Source: Microbulbifer aggregans
GTDB lineage: Bacteria > Pseudomonadota > Gammaproteobacteria > Pseudomonadales > Cellvibrionaceae
DNA length: 64,000 nucleotides
Direction of reading: 5' to 3'
Assembly (NCBI RefSeq): GCF_020524005.1
Contig: NZ_JAIVKK010000001.1
Coordinates: 806,001 to 870,000, forward strand
Shown here: piece after piece, positions 43,201-51,599 of the stretch
How the letters are laid out: each line of letters opens with the position of its first letter
How positions within the stretch are numbered: the stretch's first letter is position 1
Translations under genes and position numbers: made by a program
The notes under the pieces: generated by a model
Database searches by the model: none
Told to the model about the DNA's origin: nothing
Seen by the model: only the letters and a program-made list of their open reading frames with translations

Positions 43201-45459
43201 ATGTCAGGCGAAACATCCCATCTCACGGATGAACAAAGGGCCATAGCCAACCATCCGGGCGGCCATGCCAAAATCATCGCCGTCGCGGGTTCGGGAAAGA
43301 CCACCGCCCTGCTCCACTACATCAAAAACCGGCTCAACGCGGGTATAGAGCCACAGCGCATTCTGGCGGTGATGTATAACCGCAGTGCGCGGGATGATTT
43401 TTACCGCCGTGTGCAAGAGCTTTGCGGGCACCAACTGCCGACTGTACAAACCTTTCACAGCCTCGGTTACCGCCTCTATCAGCAGCTGATCGCACGGGGG
43501 CAGATTGCCCCGGTCAACCTTTCCCCTTTGCCGCAGTCAGTGGTGCAACTACAAGTGTGGAAAGCCATTGAGGCCTGCGCGCCGCCTGAGGAGCTGGAAG
43601 ACATTCGCGCGCGCAAGCAATCGGAAACCGAGGCTGCGGAATTCTTTATCGACTACACCAAAACCATTCTCACCGGCGACCTGAGTGCGTTTCAACAGCT
43701 CAAGCTCGGCGATGAGTACATGTACTTTCTCAAGGTATTTCGGCATTTCGAACGGTGGCGCCAGGAACAGAATGCCGTCACTTATGCAGACCTGATTTAC
43801 GACCCCGCGATACTCTTTAGCCTGCGGCCGGACCTGGCTGAGCAATACGGCAGTTTTTATGAAGACATCCTCGTTGACGAGTATCAGGACATCAATGAAA
43901 TACAGCACTTCCTGCTGCGCGTTTTGTACGGAAAGTCGGGCAATGTAATCGCCATCGGGGATCCGGATCAGACTATTTATGAATGGCGCGGCTCGCGCCC
44001 GGCGTTTTTGCTGAAACTGTTTGACGGGGATTTTCCACCGTCCAATGTTTATCGCCTGAGCCGAACATTCCGCTATGGCCACAGCCTGTCGCTGGCCGCC
44101 AACCACTTTATCGAGAACAACCGGGAGCGCGCTGATATTTTCTGTATATCCGGCAATCCGGAGGCGGCAACGACACTCGATCACATACAAACCGAGCAGG
44201 AAGGCAAGTGGCTGGTAGAGCACATTCGCCGATGTCAGAAACAGGGAACACCATTAAACAGCATTGCGATCCTGGTCCGACTCTGGTCACTGGCCGCGCC
44301 CCTTGAACTGGCACTGCTGGCCAACAACATTCCTTACCGCTCCGGCAGCCGTAACACCGTACTTTCCCGACGGGAGCTGCGTCCGCTGTTCTGGAGCCTG
44401 AATATCGCCGCCGGTCGATTTGCCGAACAAACACCAAAGCGCCGCAGCCAGGGGCTGTACGAGTGGTTTACGGCACCGCATATCCGTATTCCCCGCGCGA
44501 TACTGACTCCCCTGTGCGATGCACTGGCCAAACTGGAGAGCGGCTGGGGCAAGGCGCTGATTCAGCATATACCCGAAGATTCCCTTAGCCAGCCGCAGTG
44601 CAAACGCCTCCGCCAGCGCGCGGAATTGCTAACACAGATTGAACAGTGGCGAGGCCTCGCCGGTGAACTCCTGCGCAGGCATATCGGCGAGCTCGACTAC
44701 CTGAGCGGTATCGCAGAAGACTGTTTCAGCCGGCAGCAGGGCGAAGAACGGCAACAAACGGTCCTGGCCTTCTGCCAATACCTCGATCAGTTGCGCCTGC
44801 CGCCACGAGAGACTCTGGAGCACCTGCAGGAGTTACAGCAGCAACACCAGCAGGCCGATCGTTCTGACGAACAGGGCTCCGATGCCATCCAGATCACCAC
44901 CATGCACCAGGCCAAGGGTCTGGAATGGGATCAGGTCATCATCCCGGGGCTTACTATTCACAATATGCCCTACCAGCCGCAAAGGGATTTCTCGACACCG
45001 GCGTCCACGGAAAGCGAACGGCGGCTCATGTATGTTGCCATGACCCGCGCGCGTAAACAGCTTTATCTGCTGACCCCACCCGCCGCCGCTCCTGACAGCC
45101 GGGCCCAGACAAATCGCACCCCGGTCCAGGAACAGAAGCCGTCGTTGTTTATCGAGGAAATGCAGCTCCCCCTGAGCAACCTGCTGGGAGAGAGCTTGCA
45201 TGACAGACGCGACACCATCACCACTACGGTACCGGTTACCCGGCTCGGACTGCGCTATCTGGAAGCCTGCGATTACAACCCGGATATCAATGCACCCAGA
45301 GCCACCCAGCGTCGACCACAACTGGGTGAAGGTATTCGGCACCAGAAGCTGGGCCATGGGCGGGTAACCAAATGGGAAGATAATCGTGTGGAAATACTGT
45401 TCAGCGACCGGCAGACGCGCCGATTTGAGTGGGAGAAACTGGCGCAGTTTCTGATGTGA
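43201..45459 (+). CDS. UvrD/Rep-type superfamily 1 DNA helicase
   Basis: The 752-residue ATP-dependent 3'-5' helicase shows the SF1A motifs in order: VAGSGKTTALLHY (Walker A), VDEYQDINEIQHF (Walker B), IGDPDQTIYEWRGSRP, LSRTFRYGHSL, TMHQAKGLEWDQV and LMYVAMTRARKQLYL. The C-terminal 45 residues (RHQKLGHGRVTKWEDNRVEI to the end) look like the Tudor-like end of UvrD/PcrA. It differs from canonical UvrD in the 2B region and is probably an additional repair helicase. Single gene, closed by a bidirectional terminator. Confidence 0.92.
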   Translation: MSGETSHLTDEQRAIANHPGGHAKIIAVAGSGKTTALLHYIKNRLNAGIEPQRILAVMYNRSARDDFYRRVQELCGHQLPTVQTFHSLGYRLYQQLIARGQIAPVNLSPLPQSVVQLQVWKAIEACAPPEELEDIRARKQSETEAAEFFIDYTKTILTGDLSAFQQLKLGDEYMYFLKVFRHFERWRQEQNAVTYADLIYDPAILFSLRPDLAEQYGSFYEDILVDEYQDINEIQHFLLRVLYGKSGNVIAIGDPDQTIYEWRGSRPAFLLKLFDGDFPPSNVYRLSRTFRYGHSLSLAANHFIENNRERADIFCISGNPEAATTLDHIQTEQEGKWLVEHIRRCQKQGTPLNSIAILVRLWSLAAPLELALLANNIPYRSGSRNTVLSRRELRPLFWSLNIAAGRFAEQTPKRRSQGLYEWFTAPHIRIPRAILTPLCDALAKLESGWGKALIQHIPEDSLSQPQCKRLRQRAELLTQIEQWRGLAGELLRRHIGELDYLSGIAEDCFSRQQGEERQQTVLAFCQYLDQLRLPPRETLEHLQELQQQHQQADRSDEQGSDAIQITTMHQAKGLEWDQVIIPGLTIHNMPYQPQRDFSTPASTESERRLMYVAMTRARKQLYLLTPPAAAPDSRAQTNRTPVQEQKPSLFIEEMQLPLSNLLGESLHDRRDTITTTVPVTRLGLRYLEACDYNPDINAPRATQRRPQLGEGIRHQKLGHGRVTKWEDNRVEILFSDRQTRRFEWEKLAQFLM

Positions 45460-45486
45460 CTATGCGCTGACTGTCGTGTCTGCAAG

Positions 45487-45515
45487 AAAAATGCACGCCC
45501 TTGGCGTGCATTTTT
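45487..45515. terminator. Bidirectional terminator between helicase and DUF4919 gene
   Basis: Perfect 13-bp stem AAAAATGCACGCC/GGCGTGCATTTTT with a CTT loop, serving both convergent genes. Confidence 0.93.
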
Positions 45516-45539
45516 AAAAGAGAGCTATGTAAACGCCAG

Positions 45540-46223
45540 TCAATTTTCCACTTCACCATCGCGGACAAATTGCTGGCTGACATCAAAATACAGCGCGTAC
45601 TCATCCCCGGACTCGGGATCACGGACCTGCATTTTGTCGTAAATACCCTGCTGGTCATACACAATAGATTGGTCCAGTACCTGCAACCCTTTCAAACGCA
45701 CGAATCCACGTAACTCCGAGGTACTGATCGTACGGAACGCACTCTGCTGGCTTTTGCCATCGCCACTGTCTTCGATCGATGCCATCAGGCCTTCCACCAT
45801 GTAACGGTGGCGATCTTCCTGCTCGAAAGCGCCTTCCTGGCCACTGCACACCACACCGATCATATGCGCCTCGAGGCTCATATAGTTGTATGACAGTACC
45901 TTCCCGACATTCTTGAGGCAGCCGTCAAAATCACCCTGCTCAACGGCCTTGTAGGCCTCCGGCAACCACTTCAGCTTCACCCCGCCGTATGGGTTGTACT
46001 CAGTAGACTCGACAAACGCCTGTCGCAGGCGGTTGAAGTCCAGGGTGAACGACAACTGACGGGCCTCGCTGAGTAACTGATGGTATTCGCTTTCCTGCTT
46101 ATTACGCAGGACCGAACCCGTTGACTCCGATGGAGCTCCACCCTGCCCGGCACAAGCCGCCAGGATTACTGCACAGCCAACGAGGGCAAATCGCAAAGAA
46201 AAATTATTGAGGTGTATTGCCAT
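45540..46223 (-). CDS. DUF4919-type lipoprotein
   Basis: The 227-residue exported lipoprotein has a signal segment with lipobox (VILAACAGQGG, lipidated Cys). A mature domain with DUF4919-like features follows: LDFNRLRQAFVESTEYNPYG, YKAVEQGDFDGCLKNVGKVL and LEAHMIGVVCSGQEG. Function is unknown. Its ATG overlaps the end of the patatin gene by 20 bp, so the two are translationally coupled on the minus strand. Confidence 0.8.
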   Translation of the reverse strand: MAIHLNNFSLRFALVGCAVILAACAGQGGAPSESTGSVLRNKQESEYHQLLSEARQLSFTLDFNRLRQAFVESTEYNPYGGVKLKWLPEAYKAVEQGDFDGCLKNVGKVLSYNYMSLEAHMIGVVCSGQEGAFEQEDRHRYMVEGLMASIEDSGDGKSQQSAFRTISTSELRGFVRLKGLQVLDQSIVYDQQGIYDKMQVRDPESGDEYALYFDVSQQFVRDGEVEN

Positions 46224-47466
46224 TGCTTGCTTCCGCTGCCGGTTTTACCCGGATACCAAATAAACCTTTGTGCTCCGCTTCCACCAATTGCGTCCGCGGG
46301 CGTAGAAAGTCCCGTAACTTATCCCTCTCCCACATGGCGTCCTGATACCCCAGTTCGACCAGCTCCCCGAGGTAGGGTTTCTCGAACAAGAGATAACTGG
46401 CGGCCGAAGCGCCACCACCGGACGTTGTCGCCCCGGTCGAACGGAACAGCCAGCGCAACGCAGGGGGTAAGTAACGCACCTTGCGGCCTGCCAGCCGGTC
46501 GAGGCTCTGGCTCGGCTCGATCACCGCAGACTCCACCGGGCGCAAGGGAGACAGATCCGCCAAACCTTTGTCGTCCACCGAGTCCAGCAATAGATTGACC
46601 CTGTCGAGATGCTCAAGATCCCCCTCAAGGCTATCAATAAACGCCGCATTGAACAGCTGCCCACCAATTTGCGCCAATGAGGGCGAATGCTTGGGCACCT
46701 GTCGGCGCTTTCCCCAATGTACCGGGGAGCGGTTGTCCGACACCCCGACAACGAACACGCGGCTGGCACCCAGGTGCAGAGCCGGACTGATGGGCGCCAA
46801 TTGCCGTACCGCGCCATCACCAAAATATTCATCGCCAATTTTTACGCATGGAAAAAGCGTGGGAATAGCCGCAGACGCCATCAGATGATCTGCTGTCAGC
46901 CGGGTTCGCTCCCCACAGCGACGAAAACGTCGCCACTCCTTCAGATCTTCGCTCCCCTGGAAAAAGCTGACCGACTCCCCCTGGTTGTATGACATCGCAT
47001 TGACGGATACCGCACGCAGCCGCCCTTCATCCAAATTGCGCTGGATATTGGCAAAGGGAATAGTCTCGTTCACCAGCTTTCTGAGCGGACTGTTGTCAAG
47101 CAGAGCCAGGGGCTTGCGACGTGCCACACCATGATTGAAGAGCGAAAGGGTAATTGTCGACATATTACCCAGCAGACTCGTCCAGTTGCTGCGGTAAATA
47201 TCATCAACGGTCAGTTCCATCCAGAGGTCGCACAGCCTGCTAACGGCCTCTTTAAAGGTACCCGGATGGGAAGCAATCAGAAGTGCGTTCACGGCACCCG
47301 CTGAGGTGCCACAGATGATTTTGAAAGGGTTGGGCTCACTGTCGGGCGTAAGCTCCGCCAACGCTTTAAGGACGCCCACCTGATAAGCCGCGCGCGCGCC
47401 GCCCCCCGACAGAACCAGGGCGCCCACATCTGCGATCTTAGGAGCTGGTGAATTCTTCGCCGACAA
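46204..47466 (-). CDS. Patatin-like phospholipase
   Basis: The 420-residue protein has a patatin domain: LSGGGARAAYQVGVLKAL (oxyanion hole), the nucleophile elbow ICGTSAGAVNALLIA and the catalytic Asp in YFGDGAVRQLAPISPAL. This is the full Ser-Asp dyad, so it should be an active lipid acyl hydrolase. It is not exported by any visible signal. The C-terminal 120 residues are less conserved. It forms an operon with the DUF4919 lipoprotein gene by overlap. Confidence 0.92.
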   Translation of the reverse strand: MSAKNSPAPKIADVGALVLSGGGARAAYQVGVLKALAELTPDSEPNPFKIICGTSAGAVNALLIASHPGTFKEAVSRLCDLWMELTVDDIYRSNWTSLLGNMSTITLSLFNHGVARRKPLALLDNSPLRKLVNETIPFANIQRNLDEGRLRAVSVNAMSYNQGESVSFFQGSEDLKEWRRFRRCGERTRLTADHLMASAAIPTLFPCVKIGDEYFGDGAVRQLAPISPALHLGASRVFVVGVSDNRSPVHWGKRRQVPKHSPSLAQIGGQLFNAAFIDSLEGDLEHLDRVNLLLDSVDDKGLADLSPLRPVESAVIEPSQSLDRLAGRKVRYLPPALRWLFRSTGATTSGGGASAASYLLFEKPYLGELVELGYQDAMWERDKLRDFLRPRTQLVEAEHKGLFGIRVKPAAEASNGNTPQ

Positions 47467-47623
47467 GGTTTGCTACCGACTCAATACAAGGAAAATAATT
47501 CTATTAATCAGAAACAGAAAGAAACGTTCAAACTCCCAGCAGGATAACGCTTGCAGGCCATTCAGCATAGCAGCCAGCCCGTAGAGTGGCCTGCCAGGGC
47601 CAAAACTCTGTCCGACTACCCGT

Positions 47624-48628
47624 TCACCGGCCCATATCGACCACATAGCGACCGATCCCATGCCCCCGGTGCAAGCGCGCAAGAAATTCAGGGGCTTGCT
47701 CCAGGGCGATGTCTTCCGCAATTTTTTGCAGTTGTTCGCCTATATACCAGTCGCCAGCGAGCTTGTCCCATACGGCGGTCTTTTTATCCAGCGGCAGCTC
47801 AACACTGTCAACGCCCAGCAAGCTGATGCCACGCAAAATGAAAGGGAATACATTGGCCTGGAATTGTGCCCCCGACGCCATGCCACAAGCCGCGACACCA
47901 CCGCCATACGCCAACGATTTGACGACATTAAACAGTGTTTCACCGCCCACGGTGTCTACTGCCCAGGCCCACAGGGGCTTGGCAATCGCCTTGTCTGCAA
48001 AAGGCGCGAGTGTCTCACGATCCAGAACCTTCCAGGCACCGAGCGATGTCAGGAACTCGGCTGACTCCAGCTTGCCGGTCACCGCCGCGACACGAAAGCC
48101 GAGCTTGGCAAGCAGCGCAACCGCAATCGAGCCAACGCCACCAGTAGCACCTGTTACCAGCACTTCGCCATCTTCCGGGCACGCACCGGACTCCAGCAAT
48201 TTTTCCACACAGAGTGCCGCGGTTAGCCCCGCAGTACCGAGAACCATCGCCTCGCGAGGTGTCAGCCCTTCCGGCAGTGGCGCAACCCATTTCGCTGGTA
48301 CAGCGATCCGCTCGGCCAGGCCACCGGAGGTATTCATACCCAGGTCATAACCGGTCACCAGGACTTGCTGACCAGCGGTGAAACTCCCGGAATCATCGCG
48401 GACCACCTGCCCTACCGCATCGATACCTGGCGTATGCGGATATTCCCGAGTGACAGCCCTGTTGCCAAATGCAGACAAAGCGTCTTTATAATTGAGAGAA
48501 GAGTGGGAAACCGCAATCAATACCGGGTTTTCAGGTAGAGAGTCCAGAGTGCGCTCGACAATGATCTGGTCATATTTGCCCGGCGCGACTTCCTCAACCT
48601 GCATTGCCCTAAAGTGCTCTTCAGTCAT
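47624..48628 (-). CDS. acuI: YhdH/AcuI-type NADPH-dependent acrylyl-CoA reductase / quinone oxidoreductase
   Basis: Zinc-free medium-chain reductase of the YhdH/AcuI family; AcuI reduces toxic acryloyl-CoA to propionyl-CoA. The 334-residue protein shows SHSSLNYKDALSAFG, PGIDAVGQVV, EAMVLGTAGLTAALCVEKLL and the nucleotide site VTGATGGVGSIAVALLAKLG. The ATG at 48628 (MTEEHFRAM) is preferred to an upstream start at 48673. The 157-bp spacer before the patatin start shows nothing recognisable. Confidence 0.87.
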   Translation of the reverse strand: MTEEHFRAMQVEEVAPGKYDQIIVERTLDSLPENPVLIAVSHSSLNYKDALSAFGNRAVTREYPHTPGIDAVGQVVRDDSGSFTAGQQVLVTGYDLGMNTSGGLAERIAVPAKWVAPLPEGLTPREAMVLGTAGLTAALCVEKLLESGACPEDGEVLVTGATGGVGSIAVALLAKLGFRVAAVTGKLESAEFLTSLGAWKVLDRETLAPFADKAIAKPLWAWAVDTVGGETLFNVVKSLAYGGGVAACGMASGAQFQANVFPFILRGISLLGVDSVELPLDKKTAVWDKLAGDWYIGEQLQKIAEDIALEQAPEFLARLHRGHGIGRYVVDMGR

Positions 48629-48734
48629 AGCTCTCGCCCATTGAACAATTTTCGACAGCTCCTGTATCAACAAAAGCTACCGACAGTTCTTCCTCCACGC
48701 CGCCAATCAAAATTGGCAACGCCTTCACCAATTA

Positions 48735-49943
48735 CTAAGCCTGATGGCGCCAGGCGGCCAAACGGGAAAACAAGCGGGACAGCGCAGATTCCACACTGAC
48801 CTGAGCTGCAATACCGATTTTCTTGGCAATATTCTGACGCTCTTTGTATTCAACCTGATACAGATCGGCCTGCTCCGCACGTGCCGTCAGATATTCGTCA
48901 GACGTCTTGAGCTCATCAATCAAGCTCAAATCCAGAGCCCGCTGCCCGAACCACACTTCCCCGGTTGCCACCTTGGCGATGTCAAGCTTGGGACGGTACT
49001 CAGCCACAAAATGCTGAAACAGGGTGTGGATCTCTTCCAGATCACTCTGGAATTTTTCTTTACCTTCCGGCGTATTCTCACCAAACATGGTGACCGTGCG
49101 CTTGTATTCTCCGGCGGTAAACAGCTCGAAATCAACGTTATTTCGTTCCAGCAGGCGGTGGAAATTAGGCAACTGTGCAACCACACCGATAGAACCCAGC
49201 ATAGCGAAGGGCGCAGCAAGAATACGGTCTGCTACACAAGCCATCATGTATCCACCGCTCGCTGCCACCTTGTCCACCACGATCGTCAGGTGCACACCGG
49301 CCCCGCGCACACGGGCCAGCTGACTCGCGGCCAAACCGTAATTGGCCACCATACCGCCCGGGCTTTCGAGGCAGACCACCACTTCATCGGTTTTTTCCGC
49401 AATCTGCAGTATCGCAGTGATCTCTTCGCGGAGGTTACTGAGTGCACTGGCTTTAATATCGCCCTCGAAATGCACTACAAAAACGCGCTTGCGGCCCGGC
49501 TCCCCGGCACCCAACAAGTTTTTTTCTTCACCCTCATGTAGCGCCGGGGATTGCCCCACTTCCGCATCAGCTTCAGCCTGCTCTGGCACTGCACCAGCAG
49601 TGGATTCTGCAACGGACGCGCCCTTGCCTGCTTTTTTCCTTTCCCTTTCTGCAGCCTTCCATTCGGCCTTTCGCTGTTTCGCCTGAGCCTTTTCCTTTGC
49701 TTTCTTTTCTTTGGCTATCAGCTTATGGCGATGTGCAAACTCTCCGCTGTCCATCACTGCTTCGAGTAATGTTTCCTTCATCTCCTCGAATCGGTCATTG
49801 AGACGCGAAACCGTAATGTGCCCCGGCTGGCGGTCTTTCATATGGGATCGATTAGCAACGACAAAGCCAACCACCACCAAAATTGCGACAACAATGGTGA
49901 CTACCTTGGCCAAAAACAGGCCGTATTCACTGAGAAACTCCAC
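48735..49943 (-). CDS. sohB: SohB-type inner-membrane S49 serine protease
   Basis: The 402-residue protein has a membrane anchor (VVTIVVAILVVVGFVVANR, about 14-32), then a very charged Lys/Glu/Ala linker (about 78-145). The S49 protease domain (about 150-370) has VVCLESPGGMVANYGLAASQ, VDKVAASGGYMMACVADRI and MLGSIGVVAQLPNF. SohB was found as a suppressor of DegP loss in E. coli. The protein is about 50 residues longer than the E. coli one because of the linker. Confidence 0.93.
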   Translation of the reverse strand: MEFLSEYGLFLAKVVTIVVAILVVVGFVVANRSHMKDRQPGHITVSRLNDRFEEMKETLLEAVMDSGEFAHRHKLIAKEKKAKEKAQAKQRKAEWKAAERERKKAGKGASVAESTAGAVPEQAEADAEVGQSPALHEGEEKNLLGAGEPGRKRVFVVHFEGDIKASALSNLREEITAILQIAEKTDEVVVCLESPGGMVANYGLAASQLARVRGAGVHLTIVVDKVAASGGYMMACVADRILAAPFAMLGSIGVVAQLPNFHRLLERNNVDFELFTAGEYKRTVTMFGENTPEGKEKFQSDLEEIHTLFQHFVAEYRPKLDIAKVATGEVWFGQRALDLSLIDELKTSDEYLTARAEQADLYQVEYKERQNIAKKIGIAAQVSVESALSRLFSRLAAWRHQA

Positions 49944-49968
49944 TCATCCCCCAAAAATCGAAATTAAA

Positions 49969-50619
49969 TTATTGCCACTCATTCAGCGCAGTTTGCGCCT
50001 GCTGATTGAGTGGTTTCGCCAGCAAGCCTGTATGAGTGATACGAACTTCGTATACCGCACCATCCTGCATCGGTAAAAAGGTTGCACTACCATAAACAGC
50101 GTCTACCACAGGCAGCCTGCCACCCATATCTCGCAGCGCGCCCCATACATCTACGCCGTGCCCACTCTCTGCAAGTGCGTATACTGAGCGCTCTCTATTG
50201 CGTTCATCCTGCAACGTCAGGTAGCGGCCGCTCAGCCGATCCAGGCGGTAGGCAGGTTCAATTCCCCAACGTGCAAGCGCGCCCTTCCACTTCAGCATGC
50301 GGGCGTCCAGCTGCCACTGATCACCATAAAGCTCGAATTCCCGGGCCAGACCGTCTTCATCCGCAAGCTTGACCATGAAGTGCTGTTCACCTAGGCGCTC
50401 GAAAGAAATCGTACCCACACTGTGTTCATTTCCAAGGTTGCGATAGCTATACACATCCAGTGCAACCAGTACGATCAGCAGCGCACCGGCAAGCAATACC
50501 AACCCGATGGATCCACGCAGGAACCCCAGAAACCAACTGCCGCTCAACAGCACCTTGCCGCCCCAAAAAACGAGCAACAGAGCAATAAAAGCAATTAAAA
50601 AGGTAATGGCGATATACAT
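49969..50619 (-). CDS. Two-span membrane protein of unknown function
   Basis: The 216-residue protein has two N-terminal membrane spans (ITFLIAFIALLLVFWGG and SIGLVLLAGALLIVLVALDV). A soluble domain follows, with VGTISFERLGEQHFMVKLAD, DARMLKWKGALARWGIEPAY and PVVDAVYGSATFLPMQDGAV. It resembles conserved gammaproteobacterial proteins sometimes loosely named as efflux-related, without evidence. It lies 25 bp upstream of sohB on the same strand, so likely one transcript. Confidence 0.7.
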   Translation of the reverse strand: MYIAITFLIAFIALLLVFWGGKVLLSGSWFLGFLRGSIGLVLLAGALLIVLVALDVYSYRNLGNEHSVGTISFERLGEQHFMVKLADEDGLAREFELYGDQWQLDARMLKWKGALARWGIEPAYRLDRLSGRYLTLQDERNRERSVYALAESGHGVDVWGALRDMGGRLPVVDAVYGSATFLPMQDGAVYEVRITHTGLLAKPLNQQAQTALNEWQ

Positions 50620-50711
50620 TGTCGTATCAACCCCCGTCTATCTTTCCCCCAGCGTTGACGCTGAAGATTCTCATCGTACTCTATGGTTGGGGGCCGCGCC
50701 CCAATCCCGTT

Positions 50712-51536
50712 TTACTTTTCGGCCTTTTCACTCTGCGATTCCAGCGCGAAGGTGCGGATCAACTGCCCGGAAAGCGTCTGCTCCGGCGGGATAGCATCAG
50801 GCAAGCTGTCTCGCCGAAACCAGCGGGCATCCTGGATTTCTGATGGGTCAGGACGCAATTCACCAGAAGTGACCTCTGCCAGAAACCCGATCATCAATTG
50901 ACCAGGAAATGGCCAGGATTGACTCCCGACGTAGCGCAGGCGCCCAACCTCCAGCCCAACCTCTTCCCTGACTTCTCTGGCCAAGGCCTGCTCGGCGTTT
51001 TCACCCGGCTCAATAAATCCCGCGAGCGCTGTAAACATGGCATGGCGATGGTGCGTATGCTGAGCGAGCAGGCATTCATCCCCTCTGGTCAACAACATGA
51101 TGACACAGGGGGAAATCCTCGGATACACGGTAAATTCGCACTGATGGCAAACCCGTGCACGGTCACTTGAATGGTATTCGGTTTCGCCGCCGCAGCGCCC
51201 GCAGTAACGATGATCCACATCCCAGGCAATGACCTGCATAGCGCGCCCTGCCAGAAAGAATTCGCTATCGCTCACACGCCCCAGCAGGCTTCGCAATGAC
51301 CGCCATTCAGCGCCTGCCACGGGCACCTTTTGGGGATAGCTGTGAGTACCGCAGGCGGCCCCCATCCAGTCCCCCAGATAGTGGCTACTTAGTGAGTTAC
51401 TCGCGTCCAGGCCGGGGGGCAAGCTCGCAAATATAAACTCTTCCCCATTGCAGAGGATTTCCCCCTCTGCAATCAGGATATGCTGATGCAGACTTGGCAC
51501 TGGCCAAGCCTTACCGGCAGCCTGAAACTCGGTCAT
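50712..51536 (-). CDS. nudC: NAD(+) diphosphatase NudC
   Basis: Nudix hydrolase cleaving NADH/NAD+ to NMN(H) and AMP, and removing NAD caps from RNA in bacteria studied. The 274-residue protein has a four-cysteine zinc ribbon (CGRCGGETEY, CHQCEF), the Nudix box GFIEPGENAEQALAREVREE and the NudC-specific SQSWPFPGQLMIGF. It is followed after 92 bp by the two-span membrane protein gene on the same strand. Confidence 0.95.
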   Translation of the reverse strand: MTEFQAAGKAWPVPSLHQHILIAEGEILCNGEEFIFASLPPGLDASNSLSSHYLGDWMGAACGTHSYPQKVPVAGAEWRSLRSLLGRVSDSEFFLAGRAMQVIAWDVDHRYCGRCGGETEYHSSDRARVCHQCEFTVYPRISPCVIMLLTRGDECLLAQHTHHRHAMFTALAGFIEPGENAEQALAREVREEVGLEVGRLRYVGSQSWPFPGQLMIGFLAEVTSGELRPDPSEIQDARWFRRDSLPDAIPPEQTLSGQLIRTFALESQSEKAEK

Positions 51537-51599
51537 GGTGGCGCTGTACTCCCGCTGACACCCGCTTTCAATTCGTTATCAATAACCGCAGTACCTGTA

